64,000 nucleotides of DNA. Origin: Actinomyces oris (GTDB taxonomy: Bacteria; Actinomycetota; Actinomycetes; Actinomycetales; Actinomycetaceae). The position numbers and the translations under genes are program-made. Within the stretch, counting starts at the first letter, position 1, and every line of letters begins with the position of its first letter. Below the pieces are notes generated by a model. That model did no database searches. It had not been told where the DNA came from and saw only the letters and a list, made by a program, of their open reading frames with translations. Location: the NCBI RefSeq assembly GCF_001937665.1, contig NZ_MSKL01000014.1:28270-92269 (forward strand), read 5' to 3'. Shown piece by piece: positions 51,999-64,000 of the stretch.

Positions 51999-54900
51999 TT
52001 AAACAGACCATTCAATAGGACGGTCATCGTCTTCGGACCGCGGCAGCACGACCTGAATGGGCAGGCACGTTCCGCGATGGACGAGTGCTCCACGACCAGG
52101 AAGCGTCATCGCCCTCGGGTCGGTGACAGCCCGCAAGGACATGCCGGCTGCCTGATCGGCATGACGCAGACCGGGCCACAGCACGACGATGGCCTCGCGC
52201 TCACGCATGGTGGAGATCGCGCCGCGGAAGGTCGTGGCGACCTTCTCCGTCGAGGCGGAGGCCAGAACCACCTCGGAGCGCGCCAGCGCGGCCTCCACCT
52301 GAGTGGTGGTGGCCACGTCCGCCAGGTCCAGGTCGTCGACAACGAGCGCGTCTGAAGGAATCGCCTGAGCCAGTGCCCGCAGGGTCGTGGAGCGCCCCGA
52401 GCCGGGTGGCCCGGTGACCAGGACACTGGTGTGAGCCGGGAGGGCGACCGGTGCTGCCGCGTCCCCTCCCACAGCCCAGGTACCGTCCGGAACGTCCTTC
52501 CAGGTGGGCCGTGTCGGCAGCGGCTCGAGCCGCAGCACACGGCCGCCGTCGCGGTCGGAGCCGGACACAGGGGGGTCCTCCCGGAGCACGATCTGACAGG
52601 CGGTCGTCGCCGCTCCGTCCAGGATGACGCCCCGCCCTGGGACGCCTCCGGTGACCACCCCGCGTGGAAGACCGGCGAGGGCGGCCTGCGTGCCAGTGGA
52701 CGCACCGAGAACCAGCCTGGGCCCCATGGATCCGGCCCACCGGGCGGTGGACGCGCCCAACGGGGCGGTCAACAGCAGGGGAGTGCCCGTTGCGGATGCG
52801 GTTCGGATGACGGCCTCCAGCAGGGCGTTGCCCTGACCTGGGCCCAGCACTTCATCGATGGTCGGGATGAGTGCGTCGACGTCATCGAGGCACAGCAGGT
52901 CCCCGCCCAGCCGCCCACTGGCCGCAAGCCCCCACAACCGGGCCAGGCGCCGAGGGTCCTCCGTACCGACGACCGTGCCCACTCCGGGGTGTGTGAGGAG
53001 TCCGCGCACGGGTGAGGCAGCGTCCGTGGCCCCGCCGGAGCCGTCGGAGGCCGGCGGAGCGAGCCCGCACAGGTGCACCCCTCTGCCCGAGCTCAGTGCC
53101 GCCGTCGCGGCCGAGACGACGAGAGTGGAACGCCCCGACCTCGGGGCCCCGAGGACCAGCAACGGGCGAGCGACCCACCAGTGCCACACCCCGAGGCTCT
53201 GCTGGCGAGGAAGGTCGGTGACGGCGAGAAGAAGACGGTCGTCGTGGATGGTCGGTGGTGCGTGGCCGGCGAGGTCCGCGAGGGCGAGCGCCCCATCCTC
53301 CCCCTGCTTCTCAGTCCCACCGGGTGCCTGGGGGCCTCGGAACCGTCCCAGCTCGAGTGCCTCGGCCGCGTTGATCGAGATGGGCAGGGCCGGCGCCCAC
53401 GGGCGCCACGGGGAGGCGTGTCCCTCGGCTGCGCGTGAGACGAGGTCAACGATCTCTTGGACCTCACGCGTCGAGCCGCACCAGGGGGCCTGAAGCACCT
53501 GGCTGCTAGGGCTGCTAGGGCCAATAGGTCCGTTGCCGAGACCTCGTGGGCCGGGGTCGTCCTCCTGCTCGCCGCCGGCTCCACTGATCAGGACTCTGCC
53601 GGGATGATGACCGAGCCGAGCGGCCCCGTCGTGCCCCAGGACGTCTCTGGAGTCAGTGGCGTCGAGTACTCGTAGACACACTCGCAGGGAGGTATTGGCT
53701 CGAATCGCCGGTGACACGGCCCCCTGAGGGCGCTGAGTGGCCAGAATGAGGTGGATCCCCAGACTGCGTCCCTGGGCGGCGATGCGCACCAGAGACTCCA
53801 GGACCTCGGCGTGCTCACCGGCCAAGGTGGCGAACTCGTCCACCGCCACCACCAGATCGGGGACGACGACCCGTGGCGGCAGGCAGGAGAGATCCTTGGC
53901 GCCATGGGCGGCCAGGATCCGCTCGCGGCGATGCACCTCGGCCTCCAAGGAGGACAGGGCTCGCTGAGTGCCGGCAGGATCCAGATCCGTCAGGACCCCG
54001 GCCGTGTGCGGCAGGCCGGCGAGAGGACCGAAGGCGGCACCACCCTTGTAGTCGACGAGCACCAGTGTCAGGCGATCCGGTGCCCGACTCAGCGCCAGCT
54101 GCACCAGCCACGAGATGAGCAGCTCGGATTTTCCTGAACCCGTCGTCCCGGCCAGCAGGGCGTGCGGGCCGTCCGCCACCAGGTCGGCACTCACCGGCCC
54201 CCGCGATCCCACTCCGAGCACCGCCGACAACGCCGGGGCATCCCGGGCCGGCGAGCGTGACTGCTCCTCCCACCGAGTCCGCAGCTCGTGGGCGTCGAGG
54301 TCGTCCATGACCGCACTGAGTGGGACCAGATCGGGAATGCCGTCGACATGGGACGACCCCTGCGGCGGTGACGTGATCCGGGAGCGGCTCAGGTGGCGAA
54401 CCGCATCCCACCAGGTCGGTGAGCACGACGGCGCCCCTGCCGGAGCGGGCCGCGTGCACAGTGCCTGCGGCGGGACCTCATCACACGAGCAGGTCAGTAT
54501 CAGCGCGCTATGAGGGTGTGCCTGCGGACCCCAGGTGAGGTGGAGCCCCAGCCGGTCGCCTGCCTCCTCACGCTCCTCCCTGTCCCGATCACCCGCGTGC
54601 CCATCCTGGGGGTCTCCCGGCAGGTCATCCATCACGGTCACCCGGACCTCATCGCGGGCCAGGAGCTGGGTGCACCACCATCTCAGTGCGTTCCCGGCCC
54701 CCTTGCCCGACAGGGCCACGCTCTCGCCGTCGGAGAGCGACAGGACGCAGCGTCGTCGGCGCTCGGCACTCCAGGCGGTCAGGACCTCTTGGGAGGTCGA
54801 CACCGGCGTCGGGCCCTCGGCCTCGGAACCCCGGACGGGATGAGACATGCTGGACCGTGCCGCGACGGCCAGCAGCATCGTGGCAGGGTCCGGCTCGCCG

Positions 54901-55601
54901 TGCCTCCAACCCGGTCGGCGTCCTCGGCGGCGCCGGCGACCACGCCATCGGGACCCGCCGGCGCTCCCGGTGCGCTGGGCTCGCCGGCGTTGCAGGAACG
55001 GCACCAGGCGCATGATCGTCATCGCGATCATGGGCGCCACCATGATCATGCCCATCGCACCGCGGCTTCCCGTCCTGACCGCTATCGCCGCCGAGCCGGC
55101 CATGACCAGGACGCAGACCAGTGAGCCCGCCATCAACCATGCCGTTGACGAAGCCGGCGCCGCAGGGGCCGCCACCACCAGGTCGCAGGGGCGCCTGCGC
55201 AGCTCGAGCACGCTGCCTCCCAGCCTCAGGAGCGCCCCCTCCCTCAGCCGCATCTCCTCGCGAGCACGTAGCCACAGCCCCAGGTGCCAGTAGCGGTAGG
55301 AGCCGTTGGCCGATCCGCAGTCCTGCGCCAGGACATGGCCGCCATGAAGCCGCAGGCGCAGATGACGGCGTGAGATCAACGGGTCGCTGAGAACCTCTCC
55401 CCGCCCCAGGAAGGCGCCGTCCCTGACAGGGATCACCAGGCCGCGGTCAGGTCCATCCAGGACCGCAAGGTGCCACGGGCCGGCCAAGGCGGCGAGAGCC
55501 GCGTCCGCGGCGACCTCACCCACCGACTGCCGGCACAACGAGAACGAGGCCTCCCTCGGCAGGGGTGAGGGGAGGTCCAGGACGTCGGCGGTAGCGCTCA
55601 T
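51999..55601 (-). CDS. FHA-FtsK/SpoIIIE ATPase, EssC-like (type VII secretion-type)
   Basis: A 1200-residue membrane ATPase. An FHA domain is near residues 50-115 (FLGRGEVLSDPLISRRHLRL; GSANGSYR). Two transmembrane helices follow (LMAGSLVCVLVMAGSAAIAV; MGMIMVAPMIAMTIM), then three FtsK-type ATPase modules. Module 1 has an intact P-loop (AGTTGSGKSELL, about 485) and Walker B (LVVAVDEFATL). Modules 2 and 3 have APRSGRST (about 822) and GPPGSGRST (about 1067), with Arg replacing the P-loop Lys. This is the EssC/EccC layout of type VII secretion, but no WXG100 or other ess/esx gene lies nearby. Start uncertain: 55601 (GGAGG too close) or 55685. Confidence 0.85.
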   Translation of the reverse strand: MSATADVLDLPSPLPREASFSLCRQSVGEVAADAALAALAGPWHLAVLDGPDRGLVIPVRDGAFLGRGEVLSDPLISRRHLRLRLHGGHVLAQDCGSANGSYRYWHLGLWLRAREEMRLREGALLRLGGSVLELRRRPCDLVVAAPAAPASSTAWLMAGSLVCVLVMAGSAAIAVRTGSRGAMGMIMVAPMIAMTIMRLVPFLQRRRAQRTGSAGGSRWRGRRRRRGRRPGWRHGEPDPATMLLAVAARSSMSHPVRGSEAEGPTPVSTSQEVLTAWSAERRRRCVLSLSDGESVALSGKGAGNALRWWCTQLLARDEVRVTVMDDLPGDPQDGHAGDRDREEREEAGDRLGLHLTWGPQAHPHSALILTCSCDEVPPQALCTRPAPAGAPSCSPTWWDAVRHLSRSRITSPPQGSSHVDGIPDLVPLSAVMDDLDAHELRTRWEEQSRSPARDAPALSAVLGVGSRGPVSADLVADGPHALLAGTTGSGKSELLISWLVQLALSRAPDRLTLVLVDYKGGAAFGPLAGLPHTAGVLTDLDPAGTQRALSSLEAEVHRRERILAAHGAKDLSCLPPRVVVPDLVVAVDEFATLAGEHAEVLESLVRIAAQGRSLGIHLILATQRPQGAVSPAIRANTSLRVCLRVLDATDSRDVLGHDGAARLGHHPGRVLISGAGGEQEDDPGPRGLGNGPIGPSSPSSQVLQAPWCGSTREVQEIVDLVSRAAEGHASPWRPWAPALPISINAAEALELGRFRGPQAPGGTEKQGEDGALALADLAGHAPPTIHDDRLLLAVTDLPRQQSLGVWHWWVARPLLVLGAPRSGRSTLVVSAATAALSSGRGVHLCGLAPPASDGSGGATDAASPVRGLLTHPGVGTVVGTEDPRRLARLWGLAASGRLGGDLLCLDDVDALIPTIDEVLGPGQGNALLEAVIRTASATGTPLLLTAPLGASTARWAGSMGPRLVLGASTGTQAALAGLPRGVVTGGVPGRGVILDGAATTACQIVLREDPPVSGSDRDGGRVLRLEPLPTRPTWKDVPDGTWAVGGDAAAPVALPAHTSVLVTGPPGSGRSTTLRALAQAIPSDALVVDDLDLADVATTTQVEAALARSEVVLASASTEKVATTFRGAISTMREREAIVVLWPGLRHADQAAGMSLRAVTDPRAMTLPGRGALVHRGTCLPIQVVLPRSEDDDRPIEWSV

Positions 55602-55718
55602 TCCTCCAGAATCACCGCTGTCGTCCGTCACGTCGCCGGCGGGCAGCACCGGGTGTGGACAACCTCCCCATTCGGGGATGCTCATGCTCACTGTGGATAC
55701 GCGCAGAACCCGGTGTGA

Positions 55719-58199
<2,481 letters not shown>

Positions 58200-58208
58200 G
58201 GACTCACG

Positions 58209-58253
58209 ACTGGGGCGGGGCACCTCCTTGTCAGGAAAGTGCCCCGCCCCAGT
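58209..58253. terminator. Bidirectional terminator between ligA and the L,D-transpeptidase gene
   Basis: Perfect 15-bp stem ACTGGGGCGGGGCAC / GTGCCCCGCCCCAGT around a 15-nt loop with its own small TCCT/AGGA pairing. Confidence 0.9.
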
Positions 58254-58274
58254 TATGACTCGGCTGATACCGGC

Positions 58275-60152
58275 TCAGTAGTGGCTCTGGACCACTGTGT
58301 TCGTGTCGACCCAGTTGTAGATCCACTGCGCCTCGGGGACCGGCATGTTGACGCAGCCGTGGGAACCGGAGTAGCCGAAGCTGGAGCGCCACCCCGCGCC
58401 GTGGAAGGCGTAGCCCTCGTAGAAGTAGCTCACCCACGGGACGTTCTCCGCAACGTACTCATCCCCATTGGGCTCCAGACCACGCATGGTCTGGGACTGG
58501 TACTGCAGGTAGACCTTGTAGGTACCGGTGACTGTCGGAGTCGCGGCCCCGCCGTCGACGATGGAGACCGGACCGTGCACGACGGTTGCGCCCTCGTAGG
58601 CGGTCACCGTCTTGTTCGACAGGTTGAGGTCGACCCACTTCTCACCCGGAGCGGCCTGGTAGGGCAGCTTCTCCGCGCCATTGGCAATGGTGCGCTCCTT
58701 CCACTCCGCCTTGACCGTCGTCGCCTCGAAGGAGCCGGAGTAGGCCTTGCTGCTGCCCAGGGACTGCGTGATCGAGGAGGCGACCGCATCGGCGTTGTTG
58801 ACGGTCTTACCGTCCTTGGCCTCGGTCGGGGTGGAGACCACCTGGCCGCTGGCATTGATGTTGCGCTCGCCGGTGACGGGCTCGGAGCTGGCCTCCTCGG
58901 CCTGTGTCTTCACCCACTGGGAGACCTTTGAGGAGTCCACGGCGATGGTCGGAGCGGTGTCGGTCGAGTTCTTCACCGTGATCCACGAGGCCTTGTCCGT
59001 GCTCTCCGCCGTGTAGGAGTCCTCACCCATGGTGATGGTGATGTCCTGGGCGACCCAGCTGTTGGCCTCGTCAGCAACCTTCTGGGCGTCGGAGTCGGAG
59101 ACCTTCGGGTCGGCATTCGTGATCGTCATAGAGATCGACGACGAGTCCAGGGAGGTAGCGGCCTTCTGCGCGGCCTGGGCCAGGGCGTCGGCATCCAGCG
59201 AGGAGCCTTTGGCCGAGCTCGTGGTGGTGAAGGTGGTGCCGTCCTCACCGAGGACCACGGTGGCGTTGCGTGCCTTGGCGCGGTCCTCCGGGATCAGAGA
59301 AGTGGCGTAGCTGCTCACCTTGGTCTTGTCGGTGGTGGTGACCACCGGGACCTCGCCCTTGGAGACCAGAGCGTGGAACTTCTCGCCGAGCGTATTGCCT
59401 CGAGCCATGACGGCATCGGCGGTGGCCTGAGCATCCACGGTGGTTCCCAGGTCTGCCAGGGAGGCGCTGGCGGTGACGTCCCCGGAGATGTCGACCTTGG
59501 TGCCCTTCACGCGCTCCTCAATGGCGGCGACCACCTCCTCCCGGCTCTTGCCGGAGACGTCGGTGCCGGCCACGGTGGTCCCCGGGACGGCCCGGCCGTC
59601 GTAGTGCGCGGCGTAGGCGTAGCCACCGGCACCGACGACGCCCAGCAGGAGCAGCGCGGCGGCCGCGACCCCCAGGGGCCAACGGCGACGACGCCGGGGC
59701 TCGTCCAGGGTCGACTCCGCATCGGGGTACGTGGCCGCGGGGAAGGAGGAGGGGGCCAGGCCGGCTGCGGTGGGATGACCGCCACTGCCGGTGCTGTCGG
59801 CATTGCCGATAGTGTCGGTACCGCCGGTGCTCGCAGCGCTGACGATGCTCTCGGCTCCCGAGGCGCCCTCGGTGCTCGGCTGATCGCCCGGCTCGCTGCC
59901 GGCGCCCGGCTCAGAGGTCGGGGTCGGGACGACCGCCTCGATCTCCTCGGTGCTGCCCTGCTCCTCCTTCGTGCCGCTTGAGACAGCGTTGGCCGAACGC
60001 GCATGCGGTGCCGCGGCGTTCGCAGCCGCCTGGAAGACGGACTGGCGACGTACGCCTTCAGACTGTCCGTAGGGCGTACTGAGCACAGGGGTCTCGCTCT
60101 GTGAGGCTTCTCCCTGGTGCTGTACACCAGTGGGGGAAGTGTTGCTGCTCAT
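58275..60152 (-). CDS. L,D-transpeptidase with peptidoglycan-binding-like repeats
   Basis: A 625-residue membrane-anchored cell-wall enzyme that makes 3-3 cross-links or attaches proteins to peptidoglycan. About 150 cytoplasmic residues rich in Ser/Glu/Ala precede a transmembrane helix (LGVAAAALLLLGVVGAGGYA). Outside are two PG_binding_4-type modules (AVPGTTVAGTDVSGKSREE; later VSDSDAQKVADEANSWV) and the C-terminal YkuD domain with the catalytic SHGCVNMPVPEAQ (Cys) and YAFHGAGW (His). The ATG at 60152 has GAGGA; a longer frame to 60365 is not supported. Confidence 0.93.
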   Translation of the reverse strand: MSSNTSPTGVQHQGEASQSETPVLSTPYGQSEGVRRQSVFQAAANAAAPHARSANAVSSGTKEEQGSTEEIEAVVPTPTSEPGAGSEPGDQPSTEGASGAESIVSAASTGGTDTIGNADSTGSGGHPTAAGLAPSSFPAATYPDAESTLDEPRRRRRWPLGVAAAALLLLGVVGAGGYAYAAHYDGRAVPGTTVAGTDVSGKSREEVVAAIEERVKGTKVDISGDVTASASLADLGTTVDAQATADAVMARGNTLGEKFHALVSKGEVPVVTTTDKTKVSSYATSLIPEDRAKARNATVVLGEDGTTFTTTSSAKGSSLDADALAQAAQKAATSLDSSSISMTITNADPKVSDSDAQKVADEANSWVAQDITITMGEDSYTAESTDKASWITVKNSTDTAPTIAVDSSKVSQWVKTQAEEASSEPVTGERNINASGQVVSTPTEAKDGKTVNNADAVASSITQSLGSSKAYSGSFEATTVKAEWKERTIANGAEKLPYQAAPGEKWVDLNLSNKTVTAYEGATVVHGPVSIVDGGAATPTVTGTYKVYLQYQSQTMRGLEPNGDEYVAENVPWVSYFYEGYAFHGAGWRSSFGYSGSHGCVNMPVPEAQWIYNWVDTNTVVQSHY

Positions 60153-60508
60153 GCATCCTCGTCCCTCGGCCACCTGCCCCGTGCGGGGAGGTACGTGGCC
60201 GAATCCAGTGGTCCATCTGACCTCCGGTGGTCCAACTTCCTGGAAGGAGGTCTGATCCAAGGGCTGTTCCTGGTCCGACCTGCGTCGACGTGGCAGTGCC
60301 GTCGCCGGCGGGTCGGTCCTCACCCTGGTGATCACCATGACATCCGTGAAACGAGACGATGTCAATCATCCTCGGGGATGAGGCGCTGTGAGATCGCACG
60401 AATCCGATTTCAGTTTCGTTTCGCTGGAACCCGCGGGCTCGACGCCCACGCTCTGCCTGCGGGGAGAGGGACGTCGCTGTGGGGCCGATCCTCGCAGTCG
60501 ATCATGCC

Positions 60509-60530
60509 TCGACGTGATGTCGACGTGATG
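60509..60530. repeat. 11-bp tandem repeat upstream of gatC
   Basis: TCGACGTGATG occurs twice in direct tandem (60509-60519, 60520-60530), ending 25 bp before the gatC -10. Confidence 0.75.
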
Positions 60531-60555
60531 CGGCCGCAGCACGGCTCAGCCCGGC

Positions 60556-60561
60556 TAGACT
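60556..60561 (+). promoter_or_regulatory. -10 box, leaderless start of gatCAB
   Basis: TAGACT ends 7 nt before the gatC ATG (60569); no ribosome-binding site is present. Confidence 0.6.
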
Positions 60562-60568
60562 CCACACC

Positions 60569-60874
60569 ATGTCTGCTATTTCCACTGATGAGGTCGCGCG
60601 GGTCGCGGCGCTGGCTCGGGTCGCCCTGAGTGATGAGGAGGTGACGCGCCTGGCCGGAGAGCTGGACGCGGTCACCTCCTCCTTCGCCCGGGTCACGAGC
60701 GTGGTCACGTCCGACCTGCCGGCGACCTCCCACCCCGTGCCCCTGACCAACGTGCTGCGTGAGGACGTTCCGGCCCCCACGCTCGACGTCGACGAGCTCC
60801 TGGCCGGTGCGCCGGCCTGCGAGGACTCCATGTTCCTCGTGCCGCAGATCCTGGGGGAGGACTCCGCTTCATGA
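60569..60874 (+). CDS. gatC: Asp/Glu-tRNA amidotransferase subunit C
   Basis: A 101-residue stabilising subunit of GatCAB, which converts Glu-tRNA(Gln) and Asp-tRNA(Asn) to the amides. Family pattern: [20 protein letters not shown] and later [20 protein letters not shown], ending [10 protein letters not shown]. The stop overlaps gatA by 4 nt. First gene of the operon, with a leaderless promoter. Confidence 0.94.
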   Translation: MSAISTDEVARVAALARVALSDEEVTRLAGELDAVTSSFARVTSVVTSDLPATSHPVPLTNVLREDVPAPTLDVDELLAGAPACEDSMFLVPQILGEDSAS

Positions 60875-62412
60875 GCACTCACAGCACCACCGCACTGGCC
60901 GGCCTCATCAGGAGCAGCGCCGCCGAGCAGGCGGCGGCCCTGGCAGCGGGGGAGGTCTCCTCGCGCGAGCTCACCCAGGCCCATCTTGACCGCATCGCCG
61001 CTGTGGACGGTGCCGTAGGGGCCTTCCTCAACGTCGATGCCGAGTGCGCCCTGAGCCAGGCCGACGCCGCCGACGCCGCCCGCAAGGAGGGACAGACGAC
61101 CAGCGAGCTGACCGGTGTGCCGGTGGCCGTCAAGGACCTCATCGTCACCCGTGGCCAGGTCACGACCGCCGCCTCACGGATCCTCGAGGGATGGGTGCCG
61201 CCCTACGACGCCACCCTTGTGCGCAACCTGCGCGCCGCCCGCACCCCGATCCTGGGCAAGACCAATCTCGACGAGTTCGCCATGGGTGGCTCCACCGAGC
61301 ACTCGGCCTTCGGGCGCACGGCCAACCCCTGGGACCTCGGGCGCATCCCCGGAGGGTCCTCCGGAGGCTCGGCCGCAGCCGTCGGGGCCTACGAGGTTCC
61401 GGTGGCCGTCGGCACCGACACCGGCGGCTCGATCCGCCAGCCCGCGGCCGTCACCGGCACAGTCGGCGTCAAGCCGACCTATGGCACGGTCTCGCGCTTC
61501 GGCGTCATCGCCATGGCCTCCTCCCTCGACACGCCCGGCCCCATGGCCCGCACGGTGCTGGACACGGCTCTCCTGCATGACGTCATCGCCTCCCACGACC
61601 CGCTGGACTCCACGTCGCTGCCGGACGCGCCGCGCGGCATGGCCGCCGTGGTTCGGGCCGCGCAGGAGGGGCGGGACATGACCGGACTGCGGGTCGGCGT
61701 CATCTCCGAGCTCGACGGCGGCGAGGGCTACCACGACGGCGTCGTGGCCTCCTTCCACGCCGCCCTGGAGCTGCTCGAGGCGGCGGGCGCGCAGGTGGAG
61801 ACCGTCTCCCTACCGCATCTGGAGTACGCGCTGGACGCCTACTACCTCATCATGCCCGCCGAGGCATCCTCCAACCTGGCCCGCTACGACGGGATGCGCT
61901 ACGGCCTGCGGGTCGAGCCGACGTCGGGACCCGTCACCGCAGAGACCGTCATGGCGGCCACCCGCGGGGCGGGCTTCGGTGACGAGGTCAAGCGCCGCAT
62001 CATCCTGGGCACGCACGTGCTGTCGGCCGGCTACTACGACGCCTACTACGGCTCGGCCCAGAAGGTGCGCACGCTGGTGCAGCGCGACTTCGACACCGCC
62101 TGGGACAAGGCGGACATCCTCGTCTCGCCCACCGCTCCGGTGACGGCCTACCGCTTCGGGGAGAAGGATGACCCGCTGGCGATGTACAAGCTGGACGTGA
62201 CCACGATTCCGGCCAACCTCGCGGGGGTGCCCGGCATGAGCCTGCCCTCGGGCCTGAGCGATGACGGGCTTCCGGTGGGCTTCCAGATCCTGGCGCCGCA
62301 GAGGGCCGATGACCGCCTGTACCGCGTGGGTGCCGTCCTGGAGGCCGCGCTGGAGGAGACATGGGGGGCGCCGCTGCTGTCGCGTGCGCCCGAGCTGGAG
62401 GAGACACGATGA
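60871..62412 (+). CDS. gatA: Asp/Glu-tRNA amidotransferase subunit A
   Basis: A 513-residue amidase-signature subunit that releases ammonia from glutamine. The Ser-cisSer-Lys triad is represented by VAVKDLIVT (Lys) and [11 protein letters not shown] plus [13 protein letters not shown] (Ser residues). Normal length. It overlaps gatC and gatB by 4 nt each, so the three subunits are made together. Confidence 0.97.
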   Translation: MSTHSTTALAGLIRSSAAEQAAALAAGEVSSRELTQAHLDRIAAVDGAVGAFLNVDAECALSQADAADAARKEGQTTSELTGVPVAVKDLIVTRGQVTTAASRILEGWVPPYDATLVRNLRAARTPILGKTNLDEFAMGGSTEHSAFGRTANPWDLGRIPGGSSGGSAAAVGAYEVPVAVGTDTGGSIRQPAAVTGTVGVKPTYGTVSRFGVIAMASSLDTPGPMARTVLDTALLHDVIASHDPLDSTSLPDAPRGMAAVVRAAQEGRDMTGLRVGVISELDGGEGYHDGVVASFHAALELLEAAGAQVETVSLPHLEYALDAYYLIMPAEASSNLARYDGMRYGLRVEPTSGPVTAETVMAATRGAGFGDEVKRRIILGTHVLSAGYYDAYYGSAQKVRTLVQRDFDTAWDKADILVSPTAPVTAYRFGEKDDPLAMYKLDVTTIPANLAGVPGMSLPSGLSDDGLPVGFQILAPQRADDRLYRVGAVLEAALEETWGAPLLSRAPELEETR

Positions 62413-63905
62413 GTGACACGCTGATGGACTTCGACGAGGCCGTTCGTCGCTACGACCCGGTCCTGGGGCTGGAGGTGCACGTCGAGCTGGGGACCGCCAC
62501 CAAGATGTTCGACGCCGCACCCAACGTCTTCGGCGCTCAGCCCAACACGATGGTGACCCCCACGTCGGTGGGACTCCCCGGTGCGCTTCCGGTGGTCAAC
62601 GCCCGCGGCGTGGAGTATGCCATCCGTATCGGCCTGGCCCTGGGCTGCGAGATCGCAGAGTCCTGCCGCTTCGCCCGGAAGAACTACTTCTACCCGGACC
62701 TTGCCAAGGACTTCCAGACCTCCCAGTCGGATGAGCCCATCGCCTACGACGGCGCCCTGGAGATCGAGATGGAGGACGGATCCTTCTTCACTATCCCGAT
62801 CGAACGGGCTCACATGGAGGAGGACGCCGGCAAGAACACCCACATCGGAGGCGCCGACGGCCGCATCGAGGGCGCCAGCCACTCCCTGGTGGACTACAAC
62901 CGCGCCGGCGTGCCGCTGGTGGAGATCGTCACCCGCCCCATCGAGGGCGCCGGTGCCAGGGCGCCTCAGGTCGCCGCCGCCTACGTGCGCACTCTGCGCG
63001 ACATCTTCCGCGCCCTGGGGGTCTCCGAGGCACGCATGGAGCGCGGCAACGTGCGCGCCGACGTCAACGTCTCCCTGCGCGAGTCGCCCGACGCGCCGCT
63101 GGGAACCCGCACCGAGACCAAGAACGTCAATACCTTCCGCGGGATCGAGCAGGTCGTCCGTTACGAGATCCAGCGTCAGGCCGCCATTCTGGCCGCCGGG
63201 GGAGAGGTGCTCCAGGAGACCCGTCACGGCCAGGCCGACGGCACCACCCGCGCCGGTCGCGTCAAGTCCGACGCCGACGACTACCGCTACTTCCCCGAGC
63301 CGGATCTCGTGCCGGTGGCGCCCAGCCGCGAGTGGGTCGAGCAGATCCGTGAGGAGCTGCCCGAGATGCCCGCGGCCAAGCGCCGTCGCCTCAAGGCCGA
63401 GTGGGGCCTGAGTGACACCGAGATGCGCGACGTCGTCAACGCCGGAGCGCTCGAGCTCATCGAGGCCACTGCGGCAGCAGGAATCACCGGTCAGGCCGCC
63501 CGGAAGTGGTGGATGGGGGAGCTCTCCCGCACGGCCAAGGAGCAGGAGACCGTCCTGGAGGACATGGCCGTCACGCCCGAGCAGATCGCCGAGTTGCAAG
63601 GGCTGGTGGACTCCGGGCGTCTGACCGACAAGCTGGCCCGCCAGGTTCTCGAAGGGGTTCTGGCCGGAGAGGGTGATCCTGAGGCCGTGGCCGCCGCTCG
63701 CGGGCTTGAGGTCGTCTCCGACGACTCGGCACTGCTGGCTGCCGTGGACGAGGCGCTGGCCGCCAACCCGGACGTGGCGGACAAGATCCGCGGCGGTAAG
63801 GTCCAGGCGGCCGGCGCCATCGTCGGCGCCGTCATGAAGGCGACTCGCGGCCAGGCCGACGCCAAGCGTGTGCGTGAACTCGTCATGGAGCGAGTACAGG
63901 GCTGA
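62409..63905 (+). CDS. gatB: Asp/Glu-tRNA amidotransferase subunit B
   Basis: A 498-residue subunit that phosphorylates and amidates the misacylated tRNA. It has the cradle-domain motifs [41 protein letters not shown] and [16 protein letters not shown], then the helical and YqeY-like tail ([24 protein letters not shown] end). The ATG overlaps the gatA stop (ATGA) and follows GGAGGAGA. Downstream to the window end (63906-64000) no gene is seen. Confidence 0.97.
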   Translation: MSDTLMDFDEAVRRYDPVLGLEVHVELGTATKMFDAAPNVFGAQPNTMVTPTSVGLPGALPVVNARGVEYAIRIGLALGCEIAESCRFARKNYFYPDLAKDFQTSQSDEPIAYDGALEIEMEDGSFFTIPIERAHMEEDAGKNTHIGGADGRIEGASHSLVDYNRAGVPLVEIVTRPIEGAGARAPQVAAAYVRTLRDIFRALGVSEARMERGNVRADVNVSLRESPDAPLGTRTETKNVNTFRGIEQVVRYEIQRQAAILAAGGEVLQETRHGQADGTTRAGRVKSDADDYRYFPEPDLVPVAPSREWVEQIREELPEMPAAKRRRLKAEWGLSDTEMRDVVNAGALELIEATAAAGITGQAARKWWMGELSRTAKEQETVLEDMAVTPEQIAELQGLVDSGRLTDKLARQVLEGVLAGEGDPEAVAAARGLEVVSDDSALLAAVDEALAANPDVADKIRGGKVQAAGAIVGAVMKATRGQADAKRVRELVMERVQG

Positions 63906-64000
63906 GGCGGGTCTCGCCACTCGTTTCCTGCCCTCTCCTTCCTCCCAGCATCGTCCTCTCGGATCGAGGGCGGCTCTGAACAGTCCGGCCTGTGACCGCT

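Larger units (their letters stand above)
60153..60568. other. 416-bp intergenic region between the L,D-transpeptidase and gatC
   Basis: No gene supported. It contains a direct repeat TCCRGTGGTCCA (60204-60215 and 60223-60234), an inverted repeat GACCTCC/GGAGGTC (60219-60252) enclosing a CTTCC/GGAAG hairpin, and a tandem TCGACGTGATG repeat (60509-60530). The first elements lie in the likely leader or promoter of the L,D-transpeptidase; the last lies upstream of the gatC promoter. Long open frames here start and end arbitrarily and lack ribosome-binding sites. Confidence 0.5.

Noticed and set aside
60153..60365. N-terminal extension of the L,D-transpeptidase to an ATG at 60365
   Set aside because: The extension is Arg/Pro-rich without family support, while the ATG at 60152 has a ribosome-binding site.
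60117..60629. 170-codon frame on the plus strand between the L,D-transpeptidase and gatC
   Set aside because: Overlaps both neighbours' starts, no ribosome-binding site, Arg/Ser-rich shadow composition.

Overview
The window reads as a contiguous piece of the chromosome of a high-GC Gram-positive actinobacterium. Markers are a WhiB protein, a PdtaS-type histidine kinase, a DUF3117 mini-protein, GatCAB, a LAXTG-type wall-sorting signal, an unusually long NAD+-dependent DNA ligase and many start codons placed for leaderless transcripts. The gene content fits an oral Actinomyces-like organism; this is inference, since no rRNA or species marker is present. No tRNA, rRNA, CRISPR, integrase, transposase or prophage gene was seen.

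Layout: 0-5.3 kb holds a small VOC protein, deoC and a zinc-type metal ABC importer whose promoter carries an 18-bp palindromic operator. 5.3-16.6 kb is mostly housekeeping or unknown genes (DUF6157/AraC pair, phosphohexomutase, LOG protein, DUF3117, O-methyltransferase, TatB-like protein, Mrp ATPase, DUF1003 plus a soluble MgtE_N/CBS protein, YflT-type protein, TIM-barrel isomerase). 16.6-24.1 kb has an ArsR/CDF metal-efflux pair, aminopeptidase P, an oxidoreductase, a PHP phosphoesterase, MarC and a DEAD-box helicase. 24.1-27.3 kb is a lower-GC ABC-exporter cassette set between the helicase and the ferritin-like gene that is its usual divergent neighbour in actinobacteria.

28-38 kb carries a wall-anchored LAXTG protein and an RCC1-repeat membrane protein, CsbD, a purine permease/phosphorylase operon, a TetR/SnoaL divergent pair with two clear operators, fumC, a secreted tannase-like lipoprotein and a DUF1304 protein. 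38-41 kb has two paralogous DeoR repressors that share a 16-bp promoter motif and are each divergent from a small target gene, one of them an unrecognised 58-residue protein. 41-46.4 kb has a glycine-betaine-type ABC importer and a reductase/HxlR pair with two candidate operators.

46.4-64 kb holds an EcsC-thyA-folA operon, OsmC and DUF2505 proteins, pdtaS facing whiB, an orphan EssC-like FHA/FtsK ATPase of about 1200 residues, ligA, an L,D-transpeptidase and gatCAB. Main threads are metal homeostasis (import at the left, export at 17 kb), cell-wall and surface functions (LAXTG protein, L,D-transpeptidase, tannase-like lipoprotein, EssC-like ATPase), nucleotide salvage and synthesis (deoC, purine permease/PNP, thyA/folA), and several compact regulator-target pairs whose operators can be read in the sequence.
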